This document shows, in pieces, positions 49,601 to 58,081 of a stretch of DNA of 64,000 nt (positions within the stretch are counted from its first letter, which is position 1; every line of letters starts with the position of its first letter). The notes under the pieces were generated by a model. It ran no database searches and had not been told where the DNA came from. It saw only the letters and a list, made by a program, of their open reading frames with translations. The DNA comes from CAWCAW01 sp963793645. GTDB lineage: Bacteria; Actinomycetota; Acidimicrobiia; Acidimicrobiales; UBA8190. The stretch covers positions 310,001-374,000 of the forward strand of contig CAWCAW010000007.1 of the NCBI GenBank assembly GCA_963793645.1, read 5' to 3'. The translations under genes were made by a program, and so were the position numbers.

Positions 49601-52600
49601 GTCGCTCAGATAGGAAGATCCGTTATAGCCACCGACGAGGATGGGCTGGCCCGTGGCACTGTCGTAGGTCATGGCGGCTCCCTGGCGAGCCGACGGAGAG
49701 TCGGCCGGAGCCAACTGGGTCCAGTTGGTTCCGCTCCAGCTCCAGGTGGAGTTTTGCAACGATCCGTTGGTGCCGCCGAAGAGGAGTAGCTGACTGGAGG
49801 CGGTGTCGTAGGTCATGCTGGCGAGGAAGTCCGACGAGGGGATCGTCGTAGGGCTCTGCACGACCCAGTTGGAGCCGTTCCAGATCCAGGTGTCATTGAG
49901 GTATCCGCTGTTGCCGCTCCCACCGAAAAGGACCAGATTGCCGGTGGCCGAGTCGTAGGCCATGGTGGCTCCCCACCGCGCCGCGGGAGAAGTTGCTGGA
50001 CTCAGTTGGCTCCATGTCGACCCGGTCCAGACCCAGGTGTCGTTCAGACCACCGCTGCTGCCGTAGCCGCCGAACAGAAGCAGCTGGCTCGTTGCGGTGT
50101 CATAAGCCATAGTCGCCTCGCTCCGGGCCGGCGGCGAGACCGATGGACTAAGCAGACTCCACGTGGTTCCTGTCCAGGACCATGTTTGGGCGGACGTCGA
50201 ACTGGCGTTGTTGCCGCCGAAGAGAATCGTTTGACCGGTGGCCGGGTCGTATGCCTCGGAGGCGAGATGCCGCGCCGACGGGGATGCCGACGGCGACGGC
50301 TCGTACCAGTACACGTTCGAATAGGTGAACTGGTCGGAGCCCGACGTCGTGCTGGTCCCGAGTGCGTTGGTCACCGTGACGTCGACGGTGCCGGCACTAC
50401 CGCCTTGGGTTGAGCCGGTGATCGTTGTACCGGCGGCATTGGTGTTGAAACTGCCCAACACGCTCGTTCCGAAGTCGACAGCCGCGCTTGAGCATTGGCA
50501 AAAGCCATAGCCGCTGATGGTGAAGCTCGTGCCACCGGTCACCTGACCCGAGTCAGGAGAGACCCCGGTCACGATCGGTGCTCCTGCTATCCAGGTGTCG
50601 CTCAAGACACTCGTGTTATAGCCACCGAAGAGGACGATCTGGCTGGTGGTGGTGTCGTACGCCATAGCCGATGCGTACCGGGCGGGGGGAGAGACGGTGG
50701 GGTTTATCAGGGCCCAGGTGGTCCCGCTCCAGACCCAGCTATCGGTCTGCACACCAGCGTTTGCACTGCCCGCGACGAGGACGAGCTGGCTGGTGGTGCT
50801 GTCGTAGGCCATCGTGGCGGCGGACTTGGCCTCGGGGGATGTTGCCGGTAACAACTGGGACCAGTTCGACCCCGTCCAGCTCCAGGTGTCGCCGAGATTG
50901 CCGCCGCTATTGGCGCCGCCGAAAAGGATGAGCTGGCTGCTCGAGGTGTCGTAGGCCATGACCGATTCGTAGCGAGCCGAGGGAGGGTTTGCCGGAGACT
51001 GCTGGACCCAGTTGGTTCCGCTCCATGTCCAGGTATCGCCCAGCGCCGTGCCGCTGGCATTGATGCCGCCGAAGAGGACGAGCTGACTCGTGGCGGAGTC
51101 GTACGCCATGACGCCGAGTGTCCGGGCCGTCGGCGAGGTCGCGGGGCTCAGCTGGGTCCAGCTGGTGCCGTTCCAGTTCCAGGTGTCATTGTCCGCCCCG
51201 CCATTGCCACCGCCGAAAAGGATGAGCTGACTGGTCGCGGGGTCGTATGCCATTTGGGCCTGAAGCCGGGCTGACGGGCCCGAGGTGGCCACCTCCGACC
51301 AGGTCGTTCCGGTCCAGTTCCAGGTGTCGCCGTACGTGGTGCCGCTGCCGTTGTTACCGCCAAAGAGGATGTCCTGGCCGGTGCCCGAGTCGTACGCCAT
51401 CGACGCGTATTGACGGCCACCGGGGGCGCTTGACGGAGAAGGCTGGTACCAGGTGGAAAACGAATAGGTGTACAAGTCAGCCGTTGATGTCGGGCTGGTT
51501 CCCCCCGATGTCGTCACGGTGACGTTGACCGTCCCACCACTCTCCGTCGGCTCGGCGGCCGTGATCGAGGTGGACGAATTGACGGTGTAGCTGGTGGCCG
51601 CAGTAGAGCCGAAGCTAACCCCTGTAACCCCGGTGAACCCGGCCCCCGTGATGGAGATGCTGGTGCCGCCCGAGTTGGGCGAGACCCCGGTCACGATCGG
51701 TGCTCCTGCTATCCAGGTGTCGCTCTCGTAGCTGTTGTTGTAGCCGCCGTAGAGCACCATCTGGCTGGTAGTGGTGTCGTACGCCATGGCGGCTTCATAC
51801 CGAGTCGGAGGAGAAGTCGTCGGGGAAAGCTGGGTCCAGGTCCCCTGCCAGGCCCATGTGTCGTTCAGATAGGTGGACCCGTTGGCGCCGCCGAAAAGGA
51901 TCAGCTGACCGATGGCGCTGTCATAGGCCATGGTGGCGCCGTCTCGACTCGAGGGCGAGGTGGCCGGGCTCAGCTGGGACCAGTTGGTCCCCGTCCAACT
52001 CCAGGTATCGCTCAGCGCCCCCCCGCTGTTGGCGCCTCCGAAGAGGATCATCTGGCTGGAGGCGGTGTAGTACGACATGACCGATTCGTATCGTGCCGAT
52101 GGCGACGTTGCCGGGGACTGCTGCACCCAGTTGGTTCCGCTCCAGACCCAGGTATCGCCCAGCGCGGTACCACTCCCGTTGATGCCGCCGAATAGGACGA
52201 GCTGGCTGGTGGCGGTGTCGTACGCCATGACGCCGAGGGTTCGGCCCTGCGGCGAGGTCGCCGGGGTCAGCTGTGTCCAGCTGGTCCCGTTCCAGTTCCA
52301 CGTGTCGCTGTCGGCCCCACCGTAACCGCCACCAAATAGCAGCAGCTGGCTGGTGGCCGGGTCATATGCCATCTGGGCTTGGATCCGGGCCGACGGGCCG
52401 GTGGTGGCAACCTCTGACCACGTGGTCCCCGTCCAGTTCCAGGTGTTTCCGTACACCGTGCCGTTACTGCTTCCGCCGAAGAGGATCGTCTGGCCGGTAC
52501 TCGAGTCATAGGCCTCGGACGCAAAGGCAAGTGACCCGGGAGAGGCGGAAGGCGAGGGTTGGTACCAAGTGGTGAGCGACGCCGCACTCGCCGACTGAGT

Positions 52601-52711
52601 CGTGGCGATGACCGCGCCGGCCATGACGGACACCATGACCAGGGCGGCCAAGAACGTCCGTGCCAGCCTGTTCATGCGGCGACGCCTGTCATCATTGGGG
52701 TTGGTACGCAT
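31636..52711 (-). CDS. Giant multi-domain cell-surface protein: kelch propellers plus about 60 IPT/TIG domains (one frameshift)
   Basis: The gene spans 21,076 bases. Removing one extra base near 35,941 leaves exactly 7,025 codons. The N-terminus is a signal peptide (basic start, hydrophobic about 17-37, cleavage near SASA). Residues about 45-1,850 hold five propellers of six kelch motifs each (YDTATSQLLLFGG type), separated by IPT domains. About 59 more IPT/TIG domains of 85-88 residues follow in series (core VTAVSPTAGPTxGGTxVTI, ending DFTYE). The C-terminus is Ser/Pro-rich, then SALSRLRSVGEL, one membrane segment and RLRRRRRHH. The likely state is anchored in the membrane and reaching far outside the cell as a stalk, with the propellers outermost, for adhesion or polymer binding. 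GGAG precedes the ATG. If the frameshift is real, the product ends without its anchor after about 5,600 residues. Confidence 0.85.
32733..34660 (-). repeat. 777-bp near-identical tandem repeat (about 2.5 copies)
   Basis: Segments 777 bases apart, such as 33182/33959, 33446/34223 and 33704/34481, differ by only one or two bases. Each copy encodes one A-B-C trio of IPT domains. This is the youngest amplification in the array and the part most prone to assembly collapse. Confidence 0.9.
42249..45602 (-). repeat. 258-bp IPT repeats in tandem (13 units)
   Basis: Thirteen units of exactly 258 bases occur in register. Identity among them is patchy and suggests recombination. For example, 43539-43796 matches 44571-44828 (four units apart), and 42507-42764 matches 45087-45344 and 45345-45602. 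All encode the VTAVSPTAGxTxGxSSVTITGTNFTGA type without cysteines. Confidence 0.88.
47263..50140 (-). repeat. 1,143-bp kelch-propeller/IPT cassette, about 2.5 near-identical copies
   Basis: Copies start at 47263, 48406 and 49549 and each encodes one whole propeller plus its IPT linker. Only scattered differences are seen (for example GGAAGTCC versus GGTAGTCC in the second copy). The third copy diverges at about 50,140, and a further block around 50,185-50,360 is again shared. Identity this high over whole domains points to very recent duplication or gene conversion. Confidence 0.9.
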
Positions 52712-52909
52712 CAGACTCCGTTCAGCTCCGCTGACTCTGGAAGAAATGGCTGGCGTTCGCTTCTCGTACAGCTGATGCCCTCGTTGGTCTCACCGGGGGT
52801 CGCCCGGTTCGACAACAAGAGACCGGTATCAGCGGCGCTCCTCGTTGCGTTCATTTGTGGCTCCGTGGTTGCGGGCTGAATCGGTGATGATCCCGAAAGG
52901 ACTTGTCTG

Positions 52910-52966
52910 AGTTCGGAAGTTCCGCCATCTGACTCAATAAGAGCGAGGGGTGATCACGGGATGATC
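52910..52966 (-). promoter_or_regulatory. Conserved bipartite element upstream of the giant gene
   Basis: Positions 52910-52937 and 52949-52966 match 53976-54003 and 54015-54032, upstream of the next exported-protein gene, without gaps: 23/28 and 15/18 identities around an unconserved 11-base spacer. The second part holds GGTGATCA followed by another TGATC one helical turn on. It lies about 200 bases before the giant gene's start. A shared regulator site or promoter is inferred. Confidence 0.55.
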
Positions 52967-53237
52967 CTCTGGGTGATGAGAGGGATGGTTCGAATGCCGT
53001 TACGCCGTGCTGACGGGCCTCTCTCGTACAAAAGCGGCCGAGCGCTCGACTCGTTGCAAACGTCGCCGCCGTCGCTGATACGCACGATCTGCGGGAGGCG
53101 GACGAATGAGAACGTCCTCATCTCGTGTCGCAGCGAATACACTCCTCGTTTTCGGAGTCACGTCAACGCATCGCGTATTGCACTCGACGTGCTCGCCGTT
53201 ATCTAGCCGCCTGCGGCGAGGTGCAACCGGCTACAGC

Positions 53238-53268
53238 ACCACCCACCCACCCACCCACCCACCCACCC
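53238..53268. repeat. (ACCC)n microsatellite; G-quadruplex-forming on the minus strand
   Basis: Seven ACCC tetramers plus a partial one occur in a row. The minus strand reads GGGT repeatedly, with enough G-triplets for a stable parallel quadruplex. It lies between the small secreted gene (ends 53369) and the giant gene (starts 52711), both transcribed leftwards, so the G-rich strand is the RNA-like strand. The rest of 52712-53368 has no credible gene. Confidence 0.85.
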
Positions 53269-53368
53269 TGTGGTCAAGCATGCACGCGTAGTTTACGGCG
53301 AGTGATATGCACTGAATTGCTTGGCGCTTGCGACGTCGTTGCGTCCGGTATCACAATTCTGAGAGTCA

Positions 53369-53863
53369 TCACCGCGTTGTTCGAGCTACAGCGGTGGGCT
53401 TGACCATCACCTTCCACGCGCACGGCGTTTCGACCTTGAGCTTGTAAGTGCCGGCCTTGACGTAAGCCTTGTTCCCACCTCCGCCAAGACCGTTTTGCAA
53501 AGTCACGACGGTTGTCTTTGATCCCCGATGAGCGGCGGTCAGGGAAAAGGGGCGAGCACTGGTAGCGCCCGAACAGTTGAACGTCCATCCCACTGTCCAA
53601 TGCTTTGCCACAGTGAATGTCCGAAGTCGCTTGTCGCCCGTGCCGGACGCGACGAGATACGTCGAGGGCGCGGTCCGGTGAGTAGCCGTGTGGGCGTAGA
53701 CAGCCGTTGATCCACCTATGGCCAGCCACGCCACCGTGGCAATGGTGGCGAAGCTCGTTCCCCAGGGCAAAAATCGCCGCCCCCATCGATGCCGGTGCTT
53801 ACGGTCAGCCAACGTGGGGTTGTCATCTCTGATCACGGTGGTCTTCATTACGGTGGTCTTCAT
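53369..53863 (-). CDS. Exported protein with the VGWxFxCS beta domain
   Basis: About 164 residues: short basic N-terminus (ADRKHRHRWGRR), one hydrophobic segment (about 38-55) ending AVYA that may be a signal peptide or anchor, then a beta domain. The domain has FTVAKHWTVGWTFNCSG, GLGGGGNKAYVKAGTYKLKV and ETPCAWKVMV, and matches the C-terminal domain of the protein at 520-1284. The two Cys probably pair. ATG at 53863 follows AAAGGCGG; the first codons are a 15-base tandem duplication (MKTTVMKTTV). An upstream start at 53974 is less likely. Function is unknown. Confidence 0.8.
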   Translation of the reverse strand: MKTTVMKTTVIRDDNPTLADRKHRHRWGRRFLPWGTSFATIATVAWLAIGGSTAVYAHTATHRTAPSTYLVASGTGDKRLRTFTVAKHWTVGWTFNCSGATSARPFSLTAAHRGSKTTVVTLQNGLGGGGNKAYVKAGTYKLKVETPCAWKVMVKPTAVARTTR

Positions 53864-53975
53864 GGCTACTGCCGCCTTTCTTCGCCTGACATCGTCTGGC
53901 GGTATTGGTGACTGTGGGTGCATGTATGGAGTACTGCGTTTCGACTGCAACGCGTTAATCTGATCGACAGTCAAA

Positions 53976-54032
53976 AGGTCGGATGCTCCACCACCTGACT
54001 CAAGGGCCGCAGCAGGTGATCAGAGGGTGATC
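53976..54032 (-). promoter_or_regulatory. Second copy of the bipartite upstream element
   Basis: The element matches 52910-52966 with identical spacing (offset 1,066 bases). It contains CTGACTCAA, then 11 bases, then GGTGATCA and a second TGATC. It is about 130 bases upstream of the 53863 start. Position and spacing argue for a shared control site rather than chance. Confidence 0.55.
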
Positions 54033-54346
54033 GAGGAGATGAGCTTCGTGATCTCGGCGGACGGGGCCGGTTGACGCGAATCCGCGAATAGCCTCGTGAG
54101 CAGGAAAGTCCAATCACCGAGCTCCGGGCTGATCCAACCCCGCGAGCGGGTCGCCTGAGAAGAACACCGGGCATGACGTTCGAGAATGGACACTCTCAGG
54201 CACTCGCGCCTTCCCGAGACCTTCACATTTGTGACGCTCCCGAAATGCGCTCCTCAGACGAAACCCGAGCGGGCAACGTGGGTCTGTTTTTCACCCGGGG
54301 CGATGGCTGAGCTTCCCCGACACAGCGGACAGGTTGGTTGTGGTGA
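54033..54346. other. Stretch without a clear gene, possible decayed coding
   Basis: On the minus strand a short frame (down to about 54020) reads GDWTFLLTRLFADSRQPAPS and AEITKLISS, which looks protein-like but has no recognisable family or ribosome site. Just before the IS3 remnant, CTTCCCCGACACAGCGGACA (54312-54331) resembles an IS3-type terminal repeat. No complete gene is seen. Confidence 0.35.
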
Positions 54347-54989
54347 TCATGCCGCGGATGCGGCTTCGTAGTCGACAGGACTGAGCATCTGGCAGTAGCT
54401 GTGGCGGCGCTTGGGGTTGTACCAGCTCTCGATCCAATCGAAGATGGCGAGGGCGAGATGTTGGCGGCTTGTCCAGCGGTGTTCGTCGAGCAGCTCGAGC
54501 TGCAGTGTCCCGACGAAGGATTCAGCCACGGAATTGTCGAAGCAGTCGCCGACCGATCCCATGGATCCGAGCAGTCCGGCGCCGCGCAGGCGTCGGCCAA
54601 AGGCCCACGAGGTGTAGGTCGACCCGTGGTCCGAATGGGCGATGGTCTGGTCCTTGGGCGACCGGCGTCTCCAGATGGCCATCTGGATGAAGGTGTACGT
54701 CATTTCGGGAGGACGTGCTCCCGGGCAAAGTAGGCCGCCGCGCGTTTCAGGATTTCGTTCTCCATCTTCGTGGTGCGCAGCTCCCGGCGCAGAGTCACCA
54801 AGTCGGCCCGTTCATCGCTCGACAGGCCTCTTCGCCCGCCGTCGTCGATGTCGGCCTGCTTTACCCAGCTGCGCAGACGGAGTCGGAGATGCCGAGGTCC
54901 TCAGCGATCTGGGCCATGGGTTTGTCCCCGAGCCGGGCCAGCTCGATGGCACGCCGCCGGAACTCCGTGTCCGCCAGACCGGGGGACGC
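54347..54989 (-). pseudogene. IS3-family insertion sequence remnant (orfA frameshifted, orfB internally deleted)
   Basis: orfA (54700-54989) reads EFRRRAIELARLGDKPMAQI, AEDLGISDS, then after a one-base deletion near 54,877 LRSWVKQADIDDGGRRGLS and ends FAREHVLPK. orfB (54347-54703) overlaps it by ATGA but jumps at once to the catalytic C-terminus: HSDHGSTYTSW, GDCFDNSVAESF, NPKRRHSYCQMLSPVDYE. About 150-180 codons of orfB are missing, including the first catalytic Asp. It is of a different IS3 lineage from the fragment at 31046-31325. Confidence 0.85.
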
Positions 54990-55186
54990 TCACATCAGCT
55001 TTCCCCCGTTCCCATGGCAACACCTCCGCAATTCGCTGGCCCATCTTGCCGAACTGGCCAGCTCGTAAACGGCCCACACAGCCACACGCCTGCCCTCCGA
55101 CTTCGGCCGGCCGGCTCAGCCATCCCTTCTAGTGCTTCGTTGCATCGCTCAATGGCGCGGGCTGCCTACTTGGGCATGCCGGGCCA

Positions 55187-56656
55187 CTAAGAATCAAGCG
55201 TCAAGGTGAATGACGCCGTGGCCGTGAAGCTCGGGACCTTCGTTTTCGTCTTGCCTGACCCCTCGTTGTACTTCTTGGTGGCGACGCTCACGCTGAAGGA
55301 GTACTGACCGGGCACGTCGGCCTTCTTGCCCGTCTTGGGGATGCCCGAAAGCACGCCGTTCTTGAACTTTAAGCCCTTGGGCAGTGAACTCTTGGCTGAG
55401 GTCAGCTTCCACTTGTAGGGCGTGTGACCGCCTTCGGCGGTGATGGTGGCCGTGTACGAATTGCCGAGTGTGGCCGGTGGCACCGACGTGGTCGTGATGG
55501 CCACCACAGCCACCGTGATGCTTTGGTCGACCTCGGGGGCGACCGTGTACGACGCGTCCCCGGCCTGGTTGGCGTCGACGACACACGTACCTGTGTCGTT
55601 GAAGCTCACTACCCCGCTCGAGAGTGAGCACGCCCCGGCAGTGCTCGAAGAGCCGATGCTAAACACGACCGGGTTGCCCGATCCTCCGCCGGTGGCATGA
55701 GGCGTATAGGTATTGCCCACGATGCCAGGGTTCGGCTTGGTGGAGGTGAAGCTGATGGTCTGGGGTTGCGGGCTGGCGGCACCAGAAATCGTAATGCTCT
55801 GCGTCTTTTGGGCGGCCGCCGAATAATCAGTCCCGTTAACGTCGTTGCCCGATTGGTTTGCGTCCACAACGCAAGTGCCGTCGGCCTTAAAGCTCACCAC
55901 GCTGCCGGAGATCGTGCACGCCCCCGTCGGGCTGGCGGACCCGATACTGAAGATGACCGGGCTACCCGAGGCACCACCGGTGGCCGTGGGGGTGTAAGTG
56001 TTCCCCACCTGTCCGGGGTTTGGTGCGTTCGAGGTGAAGGTGATGGTCTGGGACGTAAGCGGCGCCAGCTCTCCGTCCCCTGGGCTCGCCCCGCTGTCGC
56101 TCGAGTTGGCCTTTACCGAGAAAGGTGCCGAGAACACGTGGGGCTGGGCGAAGTTGCCCGGATCCGGGCCGATGAACAACACGCACTCGGTCACGCTCGT
56201 ATTCGAGCATGCCGGCTTCTGCGTCGGGCTCTCGCCGAAAGTGGGTACGTCGGGTAGCGCGTAGATCGTGTAGCCGTTGAACGTGAAACTGCCATTGCTG
56301 TTGATCGCCGTGGTCGACAGTTGCGTCTGGCCGTCGCATTCGTTCGTCTCGGTGGTCGGAAGGTTGGTCGTCGTACCACCGGAGTCGGCACACTCGAGGA
56401 TTTTGATCGAGGGCTCACCGGTGTACCCGAAGTTCTCGAGGTTGGAGAGGCTCAGGGTCGAGTTGGCCGCTTCTGTGATGTTGACGTTTTGACCGCTCGA
56501 ATACGGCGTACCCGAGGTCACACTACCAATGGTGGTAAGTGTCGAAGCGCCGTTGATGAGCGTGTCCGCACCGCCGGGTGAGGCGAGGATCAACGCCAAC
56601 GGCACGGCAAGTGCAAGTCCGGCACCCACGACGGCCATCGTCCTGACAACTCGCAT
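55187..56656 (-). CDS. Secreted protein: family domain shared with 5143-5841 plus Ig-like domains
   Basis: About 489 residues. The signal peptide is RVVRTMAVVGAGLALAVPLA, cleaved near GGAD. Residues about 30-200 match the mature part of 5143-5841 (TPYSSGQNVNITEAANSTL, LENFGYTGEPSIKILECAD). Two similar Ig-like domains follow (about 205-395; each has a VGNTYTP-TGG segment and a Cys pair in GACTISG/GTCVVDANQ). The last is a cadherin/He-PIG-like domain (TPYKWKLTSAKSSLPKGLKF, LSGIPKTG). There is no C-terminal anchor, unlike its relative. ATG at 56656 follows AAGGGTG. It is probably a wall-associated or released binding protein. Confidence 0.88.
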   Translation of the reverse strand: MRVVRTMAVVGAGLALAVPLALILASPGGADTLINGASTLTTIGSVTSGTPYSSGQNVNITEAANSTLSLSNLENFGYTGEPSIKILECADSGGTTTNLPTTETNECDGQTQLSTTAINSNGSFTFNGYTIYALPDVPTFGESPTQKPACSNTSVTECVLFIGPDPGNFAQPHVFSAPFSVKANSSDSGASPGDGELAPLTSQTITFTSNAPNPGQVGNTYTPTATGGASGSPVIFSIGSASPTGACTISGSVVSFKADGTCVVDANQSGNDVNGTDYSAAAQKTQSITISGAASPQPQTISFTSTKPNPGIVGNTYTPHATGGGSGNPVVFSIGSSSTAGACSLSSGVVSFNDTGTCVVDANQAGDASYTVAPEVDQSITVAVVAITTTSVPPATLGNSYTATITAEGGHTPYKWKLTSAKSSLPKGLKFKNGVLSGIPKTGKKADVPGQYSFSVSVATKKYNEGSGKTKTKVPSFTATASFTLTLDS

Positions 56657-57185
56657 TGCACACCCTTTTCTCTCGGTGAATAAGCCTGTGAAATAGGTCG
56701 ACATCGGCATCGCACAAGTACCGAACATTCGCATCAGAACGTCTGACGCCTTTGCGACCGCTAACACCCTCACGGCATCATCGCCGGAACGACCCTCGAC
56801 TACAACCTCGAACCTGTGGATGTCGCGAACAGTTCACTCAACGTTCGTGCTTTCGTCACTGACGCCACCGACGGCAAAGCCCCGTGTCGCCGTCCGAAGC
56901 AGAAAGACGACGCTCGGTGTTCAATTTCTCGAAAATCTTGTCGAAGTCATCGACACCCGAATGACCTTTCGAGGCAGCCACATCGTTCACGCGAGAGTCG
57001 ATGGGACGTATCCGCACGTGGGGCATTTCATGAGGTCCTTGAGAACCACCAACGCCTGGAGAATTCCGGTGCAAACGACTTTGGCTCACGCCTCAAGCCA
57101 AAATCGCGTGCGTCCAGTTCTACGTGACAACCGGCCGCGGGCACCGCGCGGAAAACCGATGACCCTCACAAGGTGGGCGCTGAAG
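56657..57185. other. Intergenic region, no gene seen
   Basis: About 530 bases before the tRNA. Plus-strand frames here run through the tRNA and end in the RDSNPRP-type peptide that is a known artefact of translating tRNA sequence. An 11-base copy of the tRNA 3' end (GTGGGCGCTGA, 57173-57183) lies directly before the tRNA. Confidence 0.6.
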
Positions 57186-57259
57186 TGGGCGCTGAGGGAC
57201 TCGAACCCCCGACCTGCTGGTTGTAAGCCAGCTGCTCTAACCAACTGAGCTAAGCGCCC
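57186..57259 (-). tRNA. tRNA-Val, anticodon UAC
   Basis: A 74-base cloverleaf is formed. The acceptor stem GGGCGCT pairs with AGCGCCC, and discriminator A follows. The D-arm is GCTCAGTTGGTTAGAGC. The anticodon stem is GCTGG/CCAGC with loop CTTACAA, giving UAC. The T-arm is GGGGG-TTCGAGT-CCCTC. The CCA end is not encoded. It reads GUA and GUG valine codons. Confidence 0.95.
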
Positions 57260-57381
57260 GGCGCCGCGTCAGTGTAGTTGGGAAGCCCATCGCGGTTTCA
57301 TCTAGCCGCGACGACCAAGCGCGAGAAGATACCTGTAGCACGCGTCATAAACGTCTCCCGTGAGAGCCGAGTGGCGGTGCC

Positions 57382-57780
57382 TTATCCTCTGTCGAGCACC
57401 CGCACCGTCACCGTGGACACTGCCATGAGCCGGTTGTCCTTGCCGGTGTCGATCACCCGTACCTCCGCCACGCCATCGTGCTTGCCGACACGCAGCGCGT
57501 TGGCCGTGGCCCTTATGGGTCCCACTCGCCCCGGCGCCAGAAAGGAAAGGGCGATGTGCTCCGTTGCCACCAGCCCAACCTTCACGGCGATGGCAGTGGC
57601 TCCGGCCACGTCTGCCAATGTGGAGACCACGCCGCCCTCGAGCGAGCCGACTGGCCCACGGAGGTCGTCTCTCATGTCCATTTCCACGGCCACAATCCCG
57701 GCGTCTTTGTCGATGATCGTCCAATGCAGGCCCAGCCAGGATTGAAATGGAGTTCCCAGGTCGACAGCGCCCTCAGCCAT
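57382..57780 (-). CDS. PaaI-type hotdog-fold thioesterase
   Basis: About 132 residues. The hotdog pattern is RGPVGSLEGGVVSTLADVAG followed by ATAIAVKVG, HIALSFLAPGRVGPIRATA and AVSTVTVRVLD. The usual HGG is replaced by EGG (GSLEGG), as in some actinobacterial members. It would hydrolyse an acyl-CoA of unknown type. ATG at 57780 is preferred to 57813. It may be co-transcribed with the two genes upstream (57865-58864). Confidence 0.88.
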   Translation of the reverse strand: MAEGAVDLGTPFQSWLGLHWTIIDKDAGIVAVEMDMRDDLRGPVGSLEGGVVSTLADVAGATAIAVKVGLVATEHIALSFLAPGRVGPIRATANALRVGKHDGVAEVRVIDTGKDNRLMAVSTVTVRVLDRG

Positions 57781-57864
57781 AAGGATCAGTCTGGCAGTTC
57801 GCCGAACGATCACGCCGCTGACGTCGTGCCATCAACGGCAACAACACTGGAGATTGGACCGGCA

Positions 57865-58071
57865 TCAAGAGCTGCCCAGGTGCCAACCACCACAGAACTC
57901 ACAGAGGTAGGCACCAAGTTCCCCACCATGGTCCAGGCGGTATTGGAAAGCGGCGCGATTGGCGTCTGGCTCGCTGGCGTAGCGCGTTTTGGGCTGCCCG
58001 TCGGCGCGCCAGTGCGACAAACGGATACGCCGAGGAGCGTCGTGCCGGCGAAGGCGACGTTTCGAGGCCAT
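57865..58071 (-). CDS. Small basic protein with a CxxC motif
   Basis: 68 residues, very basic, ending YLCEFCGGWHLGSS. This CxxCGGWHLG ending recurs in small actinobacterial proteins and looks like half of a zinc-binding site. RYASEPDANRAAFQYRLD is a predicted helix. It starts 10 bases after the inositol-phosphatase stop. A nucleic-acid-binding role is plausible but not shown. Confidence 0.75.
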   Translation of the reverse strand: MASKRRLRRHDAPRRIRLSHWRADGQPKTRYASEPDANRAAFQYRLDHGGELGAYLCEFCGGWHLGSS

Positions 58072-58081
58072 AGAGCGCGCG

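Noticed and set aside
31859..50360. Regular repeats that might be read as CRISPR
   Set aside because: The units are 258 to 1,143 bases, in frame and protein-coding, with no 21-48-base repeats separated by unique spacers and no cas genes.
56820..57248. Plus-strand ORF ending in an RDSNPRPAGCKPAALTN-like peptide
   Set aside because: The tail is the reverse translation of the tRNA-Val gene, a common annotation artefact.
57173..57259. A prophage or integrative island at the tRNA
   Set aside because: Only an 11-base repeat is present; no integrase, phage genes or distant second copy is seen within the window.
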